A stretch of DNA of 64,000 bases. It comes from Rhizobium sp. EC-SD404. GTDB lineage: Bacteria; Pseudomonadota; Alphaproteobacteria; Rhizobiales; Rhizobiaceae. Each line of letters starts with the position of its first letter. Positions within the stretch are counted from its first letter, which is position 1. Made by a program: the position numbers and the translations under genes. Below the pieces are notes generated by a model. It had not been told where the DNA came from and did not search any database. It saw only the letters and a program-made list of their open reading frames with translations. The stretch spans positions 576,527 to 640,526 of the forward strand of contig NZ_LR701459.1 in the NCBI RefSeq assembly GCF_902498825.1, in the 5' to 3' direction. This document shows positions 56,988 to 64,000 of this stretch, piece by piece.

Positions 56988-58364
56988 CTATTGCGCAGGA
57001 GGAGCGGGCTCCTCGGCGGCCGGTGGCACGGCTTCTTCGGCCGCAGGAGGTGCGGCCGGTTCTACGGCGGGCGCAACCGTGCTGTCGGCGGGAGCGGCGG
57101 GCTGCTGGCTCTCCTCAGTCGCCGCTGGCTCGGCACCGGTAGCGTCGGGAGCCGGCGCCGGATCCGTCGCGGCGTCATCCGGTGTTCCTGCATCCGCAGG
57201 AGCCGGATCGCCCGGAACTGCATTCTCCGCGTCCGGTGCAGTCGCGCCATCCGCCGGCGTTTCGGCCGGTGCCTGGTCGGGAGCCTCGTCCGCCGGGGTG
57301 TCCATGGTCGCGCCGTCGCCGCCTTCGGCATCGGGCGTACCGCTGGCCATTTCGGGCGGGCCGGCGAGTTCCGGATGGTCCTGCAGCATGCTCACGCCAC
57401 CGAGAGGCTTGTTCACGCCGTTGTGGCAGGTCGAGCAGACGGCTTTCGGCACGTCGCCCTGGGGTCCGAGGCGGTTGGGCGGGAAGACCCCTTCAAGCGG
57501 CAGGATGTAGTCCTGGTTGATATCGCGGACCATGTTGATGCCGTACCAGGCCGTCGTTCGTTGCGTCGGGCTCGTCTCCCAGCTCGAGAAGGAACGCGTG
57601 TTGTGGCAGAAGGTGCAGTTCACGCCGAGCGAGTCCGACATGTGCATCATCAGACCATAGGTATTCTCGGCCGCCTGGATCGGCATGCCTTCCTGGTCTT
57701 CGATGGGCAGGGCATTGGTCGGAACCACGCGGATAACTTCGCGGTCAACGAGGTAGTCGGTCAGCGCGTCGTAGGGCAGCGACGAATAGGCCGCGACCTC
57801 GGTGGCGACGTTCTGTCCATTGCGACCGCCTGCCATTCCACCTGCACTCGGCAGGTCCTCGTTCTGGTACCAGACCGATTGCGGTACAGGCTGGCCGAGA
57901 TGGCAGGTGTAGCAGGTGACGCCGGTTTCGGCGACGTGGTCGTCCCAGTTCTGGTTGATGTCCCAGGTCATCTCGATCATCGAACGGGCGACGACCTTGG
58001 TGTAGATTTCGTCGGACGCCATGTTCTCGAGGTTGTGGCAATAGCCGCAGCCTTCTTGTGGGGCGACCCACTCGGTGATGTGCGCCATCAGCCGGTTGAA
58101 CTGCGCGTCCGACAGGTCGCCAAGAACCTGAACGTTCTCGTAGATTTCGGAGGCGCGGGTGCCTTCCGCCGATTCCGGCGGATAGAGAGGCTCGGGAATG
58201 ACAACAGCGGCCTCCTGGATTCGGGGATTGGTGACCTGTTCCATCCCGGTTCCGCGGTAGCCGATCTGGGTGACCTCCATCGGAGGCCGCTCCCAGGTCA
58301 ACATCATGGCGATCGTCAGCAAGGCGGCAGCGACGATGCCGATCAACGACAATGCGATTCTCAT
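56988..58364 (-). CDS. pufC: Photosynthetic reaction centre tetraheme cytochrome c subunit with acidic C-terminal tail
   Basis: A 458-residue protein, longer than the usual 320-370. It has an N-terminal membrane anchor (residues 5-23) without lipobox cysteine. Four heme-binding motifs are seen in order: CGYCH, CYTCH, CTFCH and CSTCH. It gives electrons to the oxidised special pair on the periplasmic side. Residues 335-458 form a tail of Ala, Pro, Asp and Glu with about 27 acidic residues and no Lys or Arg. AGGAGG precedes the ATG, nine bases after the pufM stop. It is the last gene of the puf operon. Confidence 0.95.
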   Translation of the reverse strand: MRIALSLIGIVAAALLTIAMMLTWERPPMEVTQIGYRGTGMEQVTNPRIQEAAVVIPEPLYPPESAEGTRASEIYENVQVLGDLSDAQFNRLMAHITEWVAPQEGCGYCHNLENMASDEIYTKVVARSMIEMTWDINQNWDDHVAETGVTCYTCHLGQPVPQSVWYQNEDLPSAGGMAGGRNGQNVATEVAAYSSLPYDALTDYLVDREVIRVVPTNALPIEDQEGMPIQAAENTYGLMMHMSDSLGVNCTFCHNTRSFSSWETSPTQRTTAWYGINMVRDINQDYILPLEGVFPPNRLGPQGDVPKAVCSTCHNGVNKPLGGVSMLQDHPELAGPPEMASGTPDAEGGDGATMDTPADEAPDQAPAETPADGATAPDAENAVPGDPAPADAGTPDDAATDPAPAPDATGAEPAATEESQQPAAPADSTVAPAVEPAAPPAAEEAVPPAAEEPAPPAQ

Positions 58365-58373
58365 GGCGCCCTC

Positions 58374-59348
58374 CTACTCGATGGCGAGCGCTGCTGCCGG
58401 ATCCGGCAGCGGTGCCCATATTTCGGGATACATCGGCGCGACGCCATGCTTGACGGCCCAGAGGTACCAGTTGTCGACGACGGTGCCTGTGAGCAGGATA
58501 CCTATGCCGCCGGTCAGCGTGACAAGGACTGCGAACCACCATGCCCAGCGGTGAACAGATTCCATTGTTGCATTGAATCCCATCGTCCAGCGCCACACGA
58601 GTGCAGCGCGTTCGGATGCAGTGCCGCGATCGGTGATCTGCTCGATCTCGCGTTCGCCGCCGACACGAGACACCGCGAGAATGGTGGCTGCGTGCATCGC
58701 GAAGAGAACAGCCGACCCATAGAGGAAGGCGATCGAGAGCATGTGGAAGGGGTTATAGAAGAGGTTGCCGTATCTCAGGGAAAAGGCGGCGGTCCAGTCC
58801 AGGTGCGGGAAGATGCCGAAGGGAACAGCTTCCGACCAGCTGCCCATCAGGAGCGGGCGGATGAAGCCCAGCACCAGATAAAGGAAGATAGCGGAGGCGA
58901 AGGCCCAGGCGACATGGGTGCCCATGCCGAGAGCGCGTGCTCTCGTATAAACGCGCACCCACCACAGAAGGATGGAGGTGGTGAGGAAGAAGCCGGCCAT
59001 CAGCCACCATCCCCCTTCCGACATCGGGGGGATCGTCAGGCCGTATTCCGGCCGTGGGGGCTCCAGCGCGAGCCAGGGCAGCTGCCGCACGAACTGGATC
59101 GGGTCCCAGTTGACCGAAGCCCACATGTTGAGACCGATGATCTCGAAGGCGATGATGCCGCACATGAGCGAGACGATGCCGGTCCAGCCGAGATAGATGG
59201 GGCCGACCTGGGCGTTGCCGATCTTGCCGAGCCAGTAGGAAAAGCCTGCCTGAGGCTCACGTCCCCAGGCGCCCGTGCGCATCGGAACGCCCATGTCTGG
59301 CTCGGATCTGACCTGAACGCGCGTGAAGATGTTTTGATATTCGAACAT
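58374..59348 (-). CDS. pufM: Photosynthetic reaction centre M subunit
   Basis: A 324-residue five-helix protein that binds bacteriochlorophyll, bacteriopheophytin, quinone QA and the non-heme iron together with L. Typical segments include [35 protein letters not shown] and [19 protein letters not shown] precedes the ATG. It starts 12 bases after the pufL stop and is translated together with it in near-equal amounts. Confidence 0.97.
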   Translation of the reverse strand: MFEYQNIFTRVQVRSEPDMGVPMRTGAWGREPQAGFSYWLGKIGNAQVGPIYLGWTGIVSLMCGIIAFEIIGLNMWASVNWDPIQFVRQLPWLALEPPRPEYGLTIPPMSEGGWWLMAGFFLTTSILLWWVRVYTRARALGMGTHVAWAFASAIFLYLVLGFIRPLLMGSWSEAVPFGIFPHLDWTAAFSLRYGNLFYNPFHMLSIAFLYGSAVLFAMHAATILAVSRVGGEREIEQITDRGTASERAALVWRWTMGFNATMESVHRWAWWFAVLVTLTGGIGILLTGTVVDNWYLWAVKHGVAPMYPEIWAPLPDPAAALAIE

Positions 59349-59360
59349 GGTATCGCCTCC

Positions 59361-60185
59361 TCACGACCAGATCGGCAGGTTGAGCCACCAGGTCCACCAT
59401 TCCGGCCAACCACGTGACCAGAAGGGACCGGAGATGATGATGCAGACCGCGCTCCAGAAAGCGGCGGAAACGGACAGGAACAGGCCAAGCCGGTGAATGC
59501 CGAGCGTGCCGATCGAATAGCCGATCGTGTCACGGAAGAAGGTGTCTTCGTATTCGGGAGACTTCACCTCTTCGCCCTTCGGCGGATTGGTCGCCGACAG
59601 GATCAGGCCGCCGTGCATGGAAAGCGCAAGCGCGTTCGTGAAGAAGAACGTGATCGCGATCATGTGGGCCGGATTGTAGTGGAAGTGCAGGTACTGGTAG
59701 CCGACATTCGACACCCAATCGAGGTGGCTCATGATGCCGTAGGGGAAACCGTGACCCCAGGCGCCGAGCAGAACCGGGCGGATGACGACGAGCGAGATGT
59801 AGGCGAAGATCGCGAAAGAGAATGCAAAGGGGATGTGAAGCCCCATGCCCAACTTGCGGGCGATTTCGGCCTGGCGAAGCGCCCAGGAACAGAACGCGCC
59901 GATGGCGCAGATCGTGATGATCTGCCAGAGCCCACCTTCCTTGAGAGGCGCGAGGCCCAGTCCATAGGAGAGGTCGGGCGGGGCGATCGAGATCTGCCAC
60001 AGGTTCCAGGTCGGGCCGATCGCTGCGCCATAGAGGATCAGCGCCGTGCCGAGAAATGAGAAGAAGATGGTGGTGACACCGAAGAAGCCGACATAGAACG
60101 GGCCGACCCAGAAATCGAAGAGGTCGCCGCCGAGAAGCGTGCCGCCACGCACGCGATATTTCCGTTCGAAACTGAGCATTGCCAT
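59361..60185 (-). CDS. pufL: Photosynthetic reaction centre L subunit
   Basis: A 274-residue five-helix subunit binding the special pair and the QB site. It begins [15 protein letters not shown], nearly the family consensus. [19 protein letters not shown] and [20 protein letters not shown] carry the pigment- and iron-binding histidines. GGGAG precedes the ATG at 60185; a second ATG at 60179 is possible. A strong hairpin lies between pufA and this gene. Confidence 0.97.
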   Translation of the reverse strand: MAMLSFERKYRVRGGTLLGGDLFDFWVGPFYVGFFGVTTIFFSFLGTALILYGAAIGPTWNLWQISIAPPDLSYGLGLAPLKEGGLWQIITICAIGAFCSWALRQAEIARKLGMGLHIPFAFSFAIFAYISLVVIRPVLLGAWGHGFPYGIMSHLDWVSNVGYQYLHFHYNPAHMIAITFFFTNALALSMHGGLILSATNPPKGEEVKSPEYEDTFFRDTIGYSIGTLGIHRLGLFLSVSAAFWSAVCIIISGPFWSRGWPEWWTWWLNLPIWS

Positions 60186-60265
60186 GGCGCCATCTCCCTT
60201 CCCAGAAGGACCCGTTTCCGCTCTCCAGACGAGGCGGACTTCGCAGCCGATTTGTGCGGATGGAC

Positions 60266-60297
60266 GCGGGCGTGGCGGACTGGCCGCCGGCGCCCGC
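60266..60297 (-). other. pufA-pufL intercistronic hairpin
   Basis: GCGGGCG (60266-60272) and GGCGG (60274-60278) pair with CCGCC (60284-60288) and CGCCCGC (60291-60297) around a five-base loop, with small bulges. In purple bacteria a hairpin at this place blocks 3' decay and raises pufBA transcript over pufLM. Confidence 0.7.
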
Positions 60298-60315
60298 ACC
60301 GGTCTTGAACCGGCA

Positions 60316-60519
60316 CTATCCGAGTTGGTGCTCGAATGGTGCAGGAACGATCTGTTCGATCGATGCGGCGGCGGGGGCGGCTTGCGGCGCGCCTTCCAGC
60401 CAGTTGAACCGTTCCGTGCTGAGCAGGATGAAATGGATCAACAGAGCAAGTGCGAACAGGAACGTAAAAAGCGCGACGAGTGCACGACGCGGATCGAAAA
60501 GCAGCCAGATTCTCCACAT
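60316..60519 (-). CDS. pufA: Light-harvesting 1 alpha polypeptide
   Basis: A 67-residue single-helix antenna protein. It begins [12 protein letters not shown], and the bacteriochlorophyll-binding histidine is in [19 protein letters not shown]. The C-terminus adds about 24 residues rich in Ala and Pro. GAGGAGA precedes the ATG, and it starts 12 bases after pufB. With PufB it forms the LH1 ring around the reaction centre. Confidence 0.96.
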   Translation of the reverse strand: MWRIWLLFDPRRALVALFTFLFALALLIHFILLSTERFNWLEGAPQAAPAAASIEQIVPAPFEHQLG

Positions 60520-60531
60520 GGTCTTCTCTCC

Positions 60532-60756
60532 TCAGCCGACGAGTGTCTGAAGGACGCTGAGCGCCGGCTGAACGCCGTCGTTGAGCGAGACGTAACCCTC
60601 TGGTCCCGGCAGCCACGGCCGCCACATCCACACGAGGATGTGAGCGATAACCGCAACGATGACGAAGCCAATAAAGCTACTCATGAAGACGGAGTGGAAT
60701 TCCCTGGCCTCTGCTTCGGAAAGCCCCGACAGCGCGCCGTCGATTCTCTCAGCCAT
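60532..60756 (-). CDS. pufB: Light-harvesting 1 beta polypeptide
   Basis: A 74-residue antenna protein. The N-terminal [14 protein letters not shown] and core [14 protein letters not shown] carry the conserved histidines, including the bacteriochlorophyll ligand. The classic beta polypeptide ends soon after RPWLPG; here about 24 more residues ([20 protein letters not shown] and on) follow. A perfect AGGAGGT lies six bases before the ATG. Confidence 0.96.
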   Translation of the reverse strand: MAERIDGALSGLSEAEAREFHSVFMSSFIGFVIVAVIAHILVWMWRPWLPGPEGYVSLNDGVQPALSVLQTLVG

Positions 60757-60897
60757 GGTCTACCTCCTAGGTTTTGGCCTTTCGGCCATGGTCCCCAACG
60801 GCACGGGATCGTGCCGGCAGAGTCTGCTTTGCCGTCTCGGCCCGGAGGCGTCCTCGGCGTTTTCCTTTGCGGCGAACCGCAAGGGATCTGTTGCCGT
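60757..60897 (-). promoter_or_regulatory. pufQ-pufB intergenic region with hairpin
   Basis: These 141 bases contain a seven-base-pair hairpin CGGCACG / CGTGCCG with a GGAT loop (60799-60816). In related operons this region carries processing sites that separate pufQ from the stable pufBA message. I saw no clear PpsR-type TGT-N12-ACA site. Confidence 0.45.
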
Positions 60898-61134
60898 TCA
60901 GCGGTAGGCGAACGGTATGCAGCTGCTTGCGGCAACCCGAACCTCGGTGAGGATCGATCGTTGACCGCTCAAAGCGGGAACTGAGGCGCGCAACCGGCGC
61001 GGCGCCAGGCGAAGGCCGATGGCGACGATCAGGAAAAAGGCGAAGACACCGAAATAGGTGAGCCGGTATTCCCGATACTCCGCGCGTCGTTCGCGACGGT
61101 CGTGTCCCGGTCTGGCGATATCGATGACAGCCAT
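60898..61134 (-). CDS. pufQ: PufQ, bacteriochlorophyll synthesis/assembly factor
   Basis: A 78-residue protein with one hydrophobic helix (about residues 26-43) preceded by a basic N-terminus. The position between bchZ and pufB and the shape EYRLTYFGVFAFFLIVAIGL match PufQ. It promotes bacteriochlorophyll formation, perhaps by carrying intermediates. AGGAGGG precedes the ATG. Confidence 0.85.
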   Translation of the reverse strand: MAVIDIARPGHDRRERRAEYREYRLTYFGVFAFFLIVAIGLRLAPRRLRASVPALSGQRSILTEVRVAASSCIPFAYR

Positions 61135-61168
61135 GTGCAGTCCCTCCTGCGGCAGAGCCGCCCCGGCA

Positions 61169-62644
61169 TTACGCCGGCTCCAATTCTCCGTTCAGCACCG
61201 AGCGCATGCGCCCGATGCCGACTTCGTCTTCGCCCGCATTGCGAGCCTGCCGTTCCGCAGCATCGCGCAGCCGTTTGGCGGCGGAGATGCGGGTGAGTAC
61301 GGGGTGGGCTTCGATCGCCTCGTCCAGCAGCGCGCGTGCCGCCTCGTTCCAGCCAAGCGCGCGCTCGGGTCGCGCCGGCGTGGCCTCGACACGGTCGAGA
61401 TCGGTGCCGAGCGGTAGGATGTGGAAGAGCGCATCGAAGAGTGCGTTGCAGACTTCCTGGACGAGATAGGTCGCCCCGGCGTAGCCCATGAACGGCGTTC
61501 CCGTGTGCCGCCTGATGATAGCGCCCGGAAACGAGGCTGCAATGAACGCAGGCCGCGGTCCGTGCATGGCGCCAAGTTCTGCGGCATACATGCGCTCGTT
61601 GAACGACCCGAAAAGCACCAAGGGCGGAGTTGCCTTGATCGCCGCGCGCACGGCGTCGTTGTCGGTCTTCGCTCCGGCGATGCGCGCGATCGCGAAGTTG
61701 CATGGCAGGCCCATGTCCTCTTCGAGAAAATGCCGGATGCCGCGCGTATATGTTTCACCCGCCACGATGCCGAAGCTCGCCGTGGCATAGAAATCCTGGG
61801 TGACCGACCGCCAGAGATCCCAGATCGGCTTGATGGTCGTGTGCTTTTCGGCGGCGATGAACGGTTCCGGATCGAGACCGGTGAGCTCGCCGAGCTTGCG
61901 TAGGAAAAGTGTGGTCGAGTGAAGACCGATCGGTGCCTGCAGATAGGGGCGATCGAGGTCTTCGCAGAGCTTGCGCCCGAATTCGCGATACATGCAGACA
62001 TTGACGTCGGCATCGATAAGGCGCGGCACCTCGGCCAGGTCCGAGCCGAGCGGGAAAATGAGATTGAGCTCCGCGCCGATGCCTTCGACGAGGCGACGGA
62101 TTTCCGCGACATCGGATGGCATGTTGAACATGCCGTAGGCCGGGCCGATGATGTTGACCCGCGGCTTGCCTCCGCGCTTCTCGGCGGCTGCTTTCGCCTT
62201 CTCCAGCGCCTTTGCCTTGTTCTTCGGGCCGAAGATCTTCCAAAGCCAGGCCAGCGCGCGGTCGGCGCTCTGCCACTGATCTTCATCGATCGTGCGTGGC
62301 AGAAAGCGCTGAATGTTCATGCCTTCCGGCGTCACGCCGCCGCCGATCATCTCGGCGATCGAGCCGGTCACGACCACGGAAGGAACAGCGGGATCGAGCG
62401 TCGAATGGGCGCGCTTCATGGCCTGCTCGGTACCGATCTGGCCGAGTTCCTCTTCGCCGAGGCCGGTGACGACGATCGGCAGTTCATGCGGCGGCAAAGC
62501 GTCGGTGTAATGCAGGACAGAGGTGACCGGCAGGTTTTCGCAACCGACGGGCCCGTCGATGATCACCTGCAGGCCCTTGAGCGCCGTGAAGACGTAAACG
62601 GCGCCCCAATACCCGCCGGCACGATCGTGATCGAGGACCAGCAT
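61169..62644 (-). CDS. bchZ: Chlorophyllide a reductase subunit Z
   Basis: A 491-residue nitrogenase-like subunit. Residues near [20 protein letters not shown] hold a cluster-ligand cysteine. With BchX and BchY it reduces the C7-C8 bond of ring B in bacteriochlorophyll a synthesis. The ATG overlaps the bchY stop (CATCA on the plus strand, ATGA in the coding sense). It ends 34 bases before pufQ. Confidence 0.95.
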   Translation of the reverse strand: MLVLDHDRAGGYWGAVYVFTALKGLQVIIDGPVGCENLPVTSVLHYTDALPPHELPIVVTGLGEEELGQIGTEQAMKRAHSTLDPAVPSVVVTGSIAEMIGGGVTPEGMNIQRFLPRTIDEDQWQSADRALAWLWKIFGPKNKAKALEKAKAAAEKRGGKPRVNIIGPAYGMFNMPSDVAEIRRLVEGIGAELNLIFPLGSDLAEVPRLIDADVNVCMYREFGRKLCEDLDRPYLQAPIGLHSTTLFLRKLGELTGLDPEPFIAAEKHTTIKPIWDLWRSVTQDFYATASFGIVAGETYTRGIRHFLEEDMGLPCNFAIARIAGAKTDNDAVRAAIKATPPLVLFGSFNERMYAAELGAMHGPRPAFIAASFPGAIIRRHTGTPFMGYAGATYLVQEVCNALFDALFHILPLGTDLDRVEATPARPERALGWNEAARALLDEAIEAHPVLTRISAAKRLRDAAERQARNAGEDEVGIGRMRSVLNGELEPA

Positions 62645-64000
62645 CAGACGGGTCCTCCGACTTGCGGCCAGACGCCGGACGTCGCACCGGTGCCAACCCC
62701 TTCGAAGAAGTCCGTCATGCGATCGAAGCGCGCCTTGCCGGCAACGGCCGCGTTGATGACGGTTGCCAGCGAACCGGCGCCTGCGATCCCCATCAGCGGA
62801 CGGGCGGATATGAGGTTGGTAAAATAGAGCGCCGGGACCGAGCGCTGCTTCACATGCTGCACGACCGGTGTGGTGCCTATCGCGAGATCCGGCGAGAATT
62901 CCTCGAAGGCGGCGATGTCGTCTTCCAGCGACGCACGGAACTTCACCATGACGCCGTGGGCCTCGAGCCAAGCTGCATCTTCCTGCGACCAGCGCGTCTT
63001 CGGGCATGCGGTGCCGACATAGCGGAGGTCCGCGCCGGATTCCTTCAGCAGCCGGCCGACCAGCAGTTCGGAGCCTTCGTAGCCCGACAGCGTTATGCGG
63101 GCGTTTATCGGCGCTGCCTTCAATGCGGCAGCGATCGGGTTCAGCACCAAGCCCTTGGCGGCATCGATGATGGCGGGCGCGACGCCCGCTGCCTTGCCGA
63201 CAGCGTCGAGCCAGGCTGCTGTGCCCGACAATCCGACGGGGGCCGAACCGATGACGGGACGGCCGGCAGCCTCGAACTCGCGAACGCTCGCGGTGTAAAA
63301 CGGATGGATCGCCGCTGCGACCGCGCAGTCGAGGGCGCTATAGAGTTCGCGCCATTCGCGTGTCGGAACGACAGGTCCGGCGGCAAGGCCGAGCGGTTCG
63401 ATGAGGCGGGAGATGCTGACCGGGTCGGCCGGGAACATTTCGCCGATCAGCGCGACGGTCGGCTTGTCGGTGACGGCAGTGCTCGGCGCTGCAACGGGGC
63501 CCTGTTCAGCTTCGCGGCGGGCATAGGCGAGCATGGCGCCGGCCAGCACGTCCTTGGCTTCCGCATGGGTCGGCACACCAAAGCCCGGCACGTCGATGCC
63601 GATGATGCGCACGCCGTTTATTTCCTTGGGCAATGCGCGGAGCGGCACTCCCGATGCTGTCGGCACGCAGAGATTGGTGACGACGATCGTGTCGTAGAGT
63701 TCCGGATCCGCCAGCTTGTGGACGGCGTCGCGGATGTCCTCGTAGAGCTTGCCGGTCACGAGCGTTTCGGAATTGAACGGGACGTAGCCGACCGAGCGCT
63801 TGGCGCCGTAGAAATGGGACGTGAAGGTCAGGCCGTAGACACAGCAGGCAGATCCCGAGAGCACCGTTGCCGTGCGACGCATACGCAGCCCGACGCGCAG
63901 AGAGCCGAAGGCCGGGCACATGGATTGCGGCTGGTCGTGCGGGCCGGTCGGGTAATCCGATTTCAGCTGGTCGAGCATCGCGCTCTTGCCGTTGGCACGC
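62644..64000 (-). CDS. bchY: Chlorophyllide a reductase subunit Y (5' end outside window)
   Basis: The frame stays open to the window edge, so the start lies beyond 64000; 451 residues are visible. [36 protein letters not shown] and [11 protein letters not shown] are typical BchY sequence with cluster cysteines. It pairs with BchZ as the catalytic NifDK-like part of chlorophyllide reductase. bchX and bchC are expected just outside. Confidence 0.95.
   Translation of the reverse strand, partial: RANGKSAMLDQLKSDYPTGPHDQPQSMCPAFGSLRVGLRMRRTATVLSGSACCVYGLTFTSHFYGAKRSVGYVPFNSETLVTGKLYEDIRDAVHKLADPELYDTIVVTNLCVPTASGVPLRALPKEINGVRIIGIDVPGFGVPTHAEAKDVLAGAMLAYARREAEQGPVAAPSTAVTDKPTVALIGEMFPADPVSISRLIEPLGLAAGPVVPTREWRELYSALDCAVAAAIHPFYTASVREFEAAGRPVIGSAPVGLSGTAAWLDAVGKAAGVAPAIIDAAKGLVLNPIAAALKAAPINARITLSGYEGSELLVGRLLKESGADLRYVGTACPKTRWSQEDAAWLEAHGVMVKFRASLEDDIAAFEEFSPDLAIGTTPVVQHVKQRSVPALYFTNLISARPLMGIAGAGSLATVINAAVAGKARFDRMTDFFEGVGTGATSGVWPQVGGPV

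Noticed and set aside
56943..59417. Plus-strand open frame of 824 codons opposite pufC and pufM
   Set aside because: Both overlapped genes are certain; the plus frame has no recognisable fold.

Overview
The window looks like a chromosomal segment of an aerobic anoxygenic phototroph of the order Hyphomicrobiales (Rhizobiales), class Alphaproteobacteria. It is GC-rich and densely coded. It carries typical rhizobial markers: an RpoH2-type sigma factor, CarD, a PhaR/phbA/phbB storage-polymer set, a rhizobial-type pyruvate carboxylase, a very large cyclic beta-1,2-glucan synthase (NdvB/Cgs type) and OpgC. The right end holds the light-harvesting 1 and reaction-centre operon with late bacteriochlorophyll genes. 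No genus can be fixed from the sequence alone. No tRNA, rRNA, CRISPR array, insertion sequence or prophage was seen.

Left part, 1-11 kb: the end of thiB with thiP and thiQ (thiamine ABC importer), a periplasmic M48 metalloprotease lipoprotein, ferredoxin FdxA, CarD, RpoH2, a MoxR-type ATPase with its VWA partner, and succinate-semialdehyde dehydrogenase. A near-perfect general-stress (EcfG) promoter stands before the last gene.

11-21 kb: a secreted histidine-phosphatase-like protein, an IorAB-type molybdenum hydroxylase, ispG, a hybrid histidine kinase, a prenyl diphosphate synthase, mtgA, a glutathione S-transferase and rpmF. Ispg and the prenyl synthase feed isoprenoids for quinones, carotenoids and the bacteriochlorophyll tail.

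21-34 kb: polyhydroxybutyrate genes (phaR divergent from phbA-phbB), a TRAP transporter (Q and M subunits, no P), pobR/pobA for 4-hydroxybenzoate, an MFS carrier and pyruvate carboxylase.

34-46.5 kb: a LuxR solo, a PfpI/DJ-1 protein with a second perfect EcfG promoter, a phospholipase D-like protein, a CDP-alcohol phosphatidyltransferase, an FkbM methyltransferase and a YbhN-type flippase-like protein. These are followed by a tight five-gene unit: membrane sulfatase-fold protein, zinc-less MDR dehydrogenase, PTPS-fold protein lacking its catalytic residues, GT4 glycosyltransferase and methyltransferase. Cytochrome b561 and a stand-alone RibD reductase domain lie convergent to it. I regard this as the best candidate for an undescribed pathway, possibly a modified pterin or a glycosylated small molecule or lipid.

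46.5-64 kb: cyclic glucan synthase and its likely decorating enzyme OpgC, then, on the minus strand, bchY-bchZ-pufQ-pufB-pufA-pufL-pufM-pufC. The operon encodes the last steps of bacteriochlorophyll a ring reduction, the LH1 antenna, the reaction centre L and M subunits and its tetraheme cytochrome donor. The cytochrome has an unusual acidic tail of about 124 residues with no lysine or arginine. Two oppositely oriented terminators separate the glucan and photosynthesis operons.
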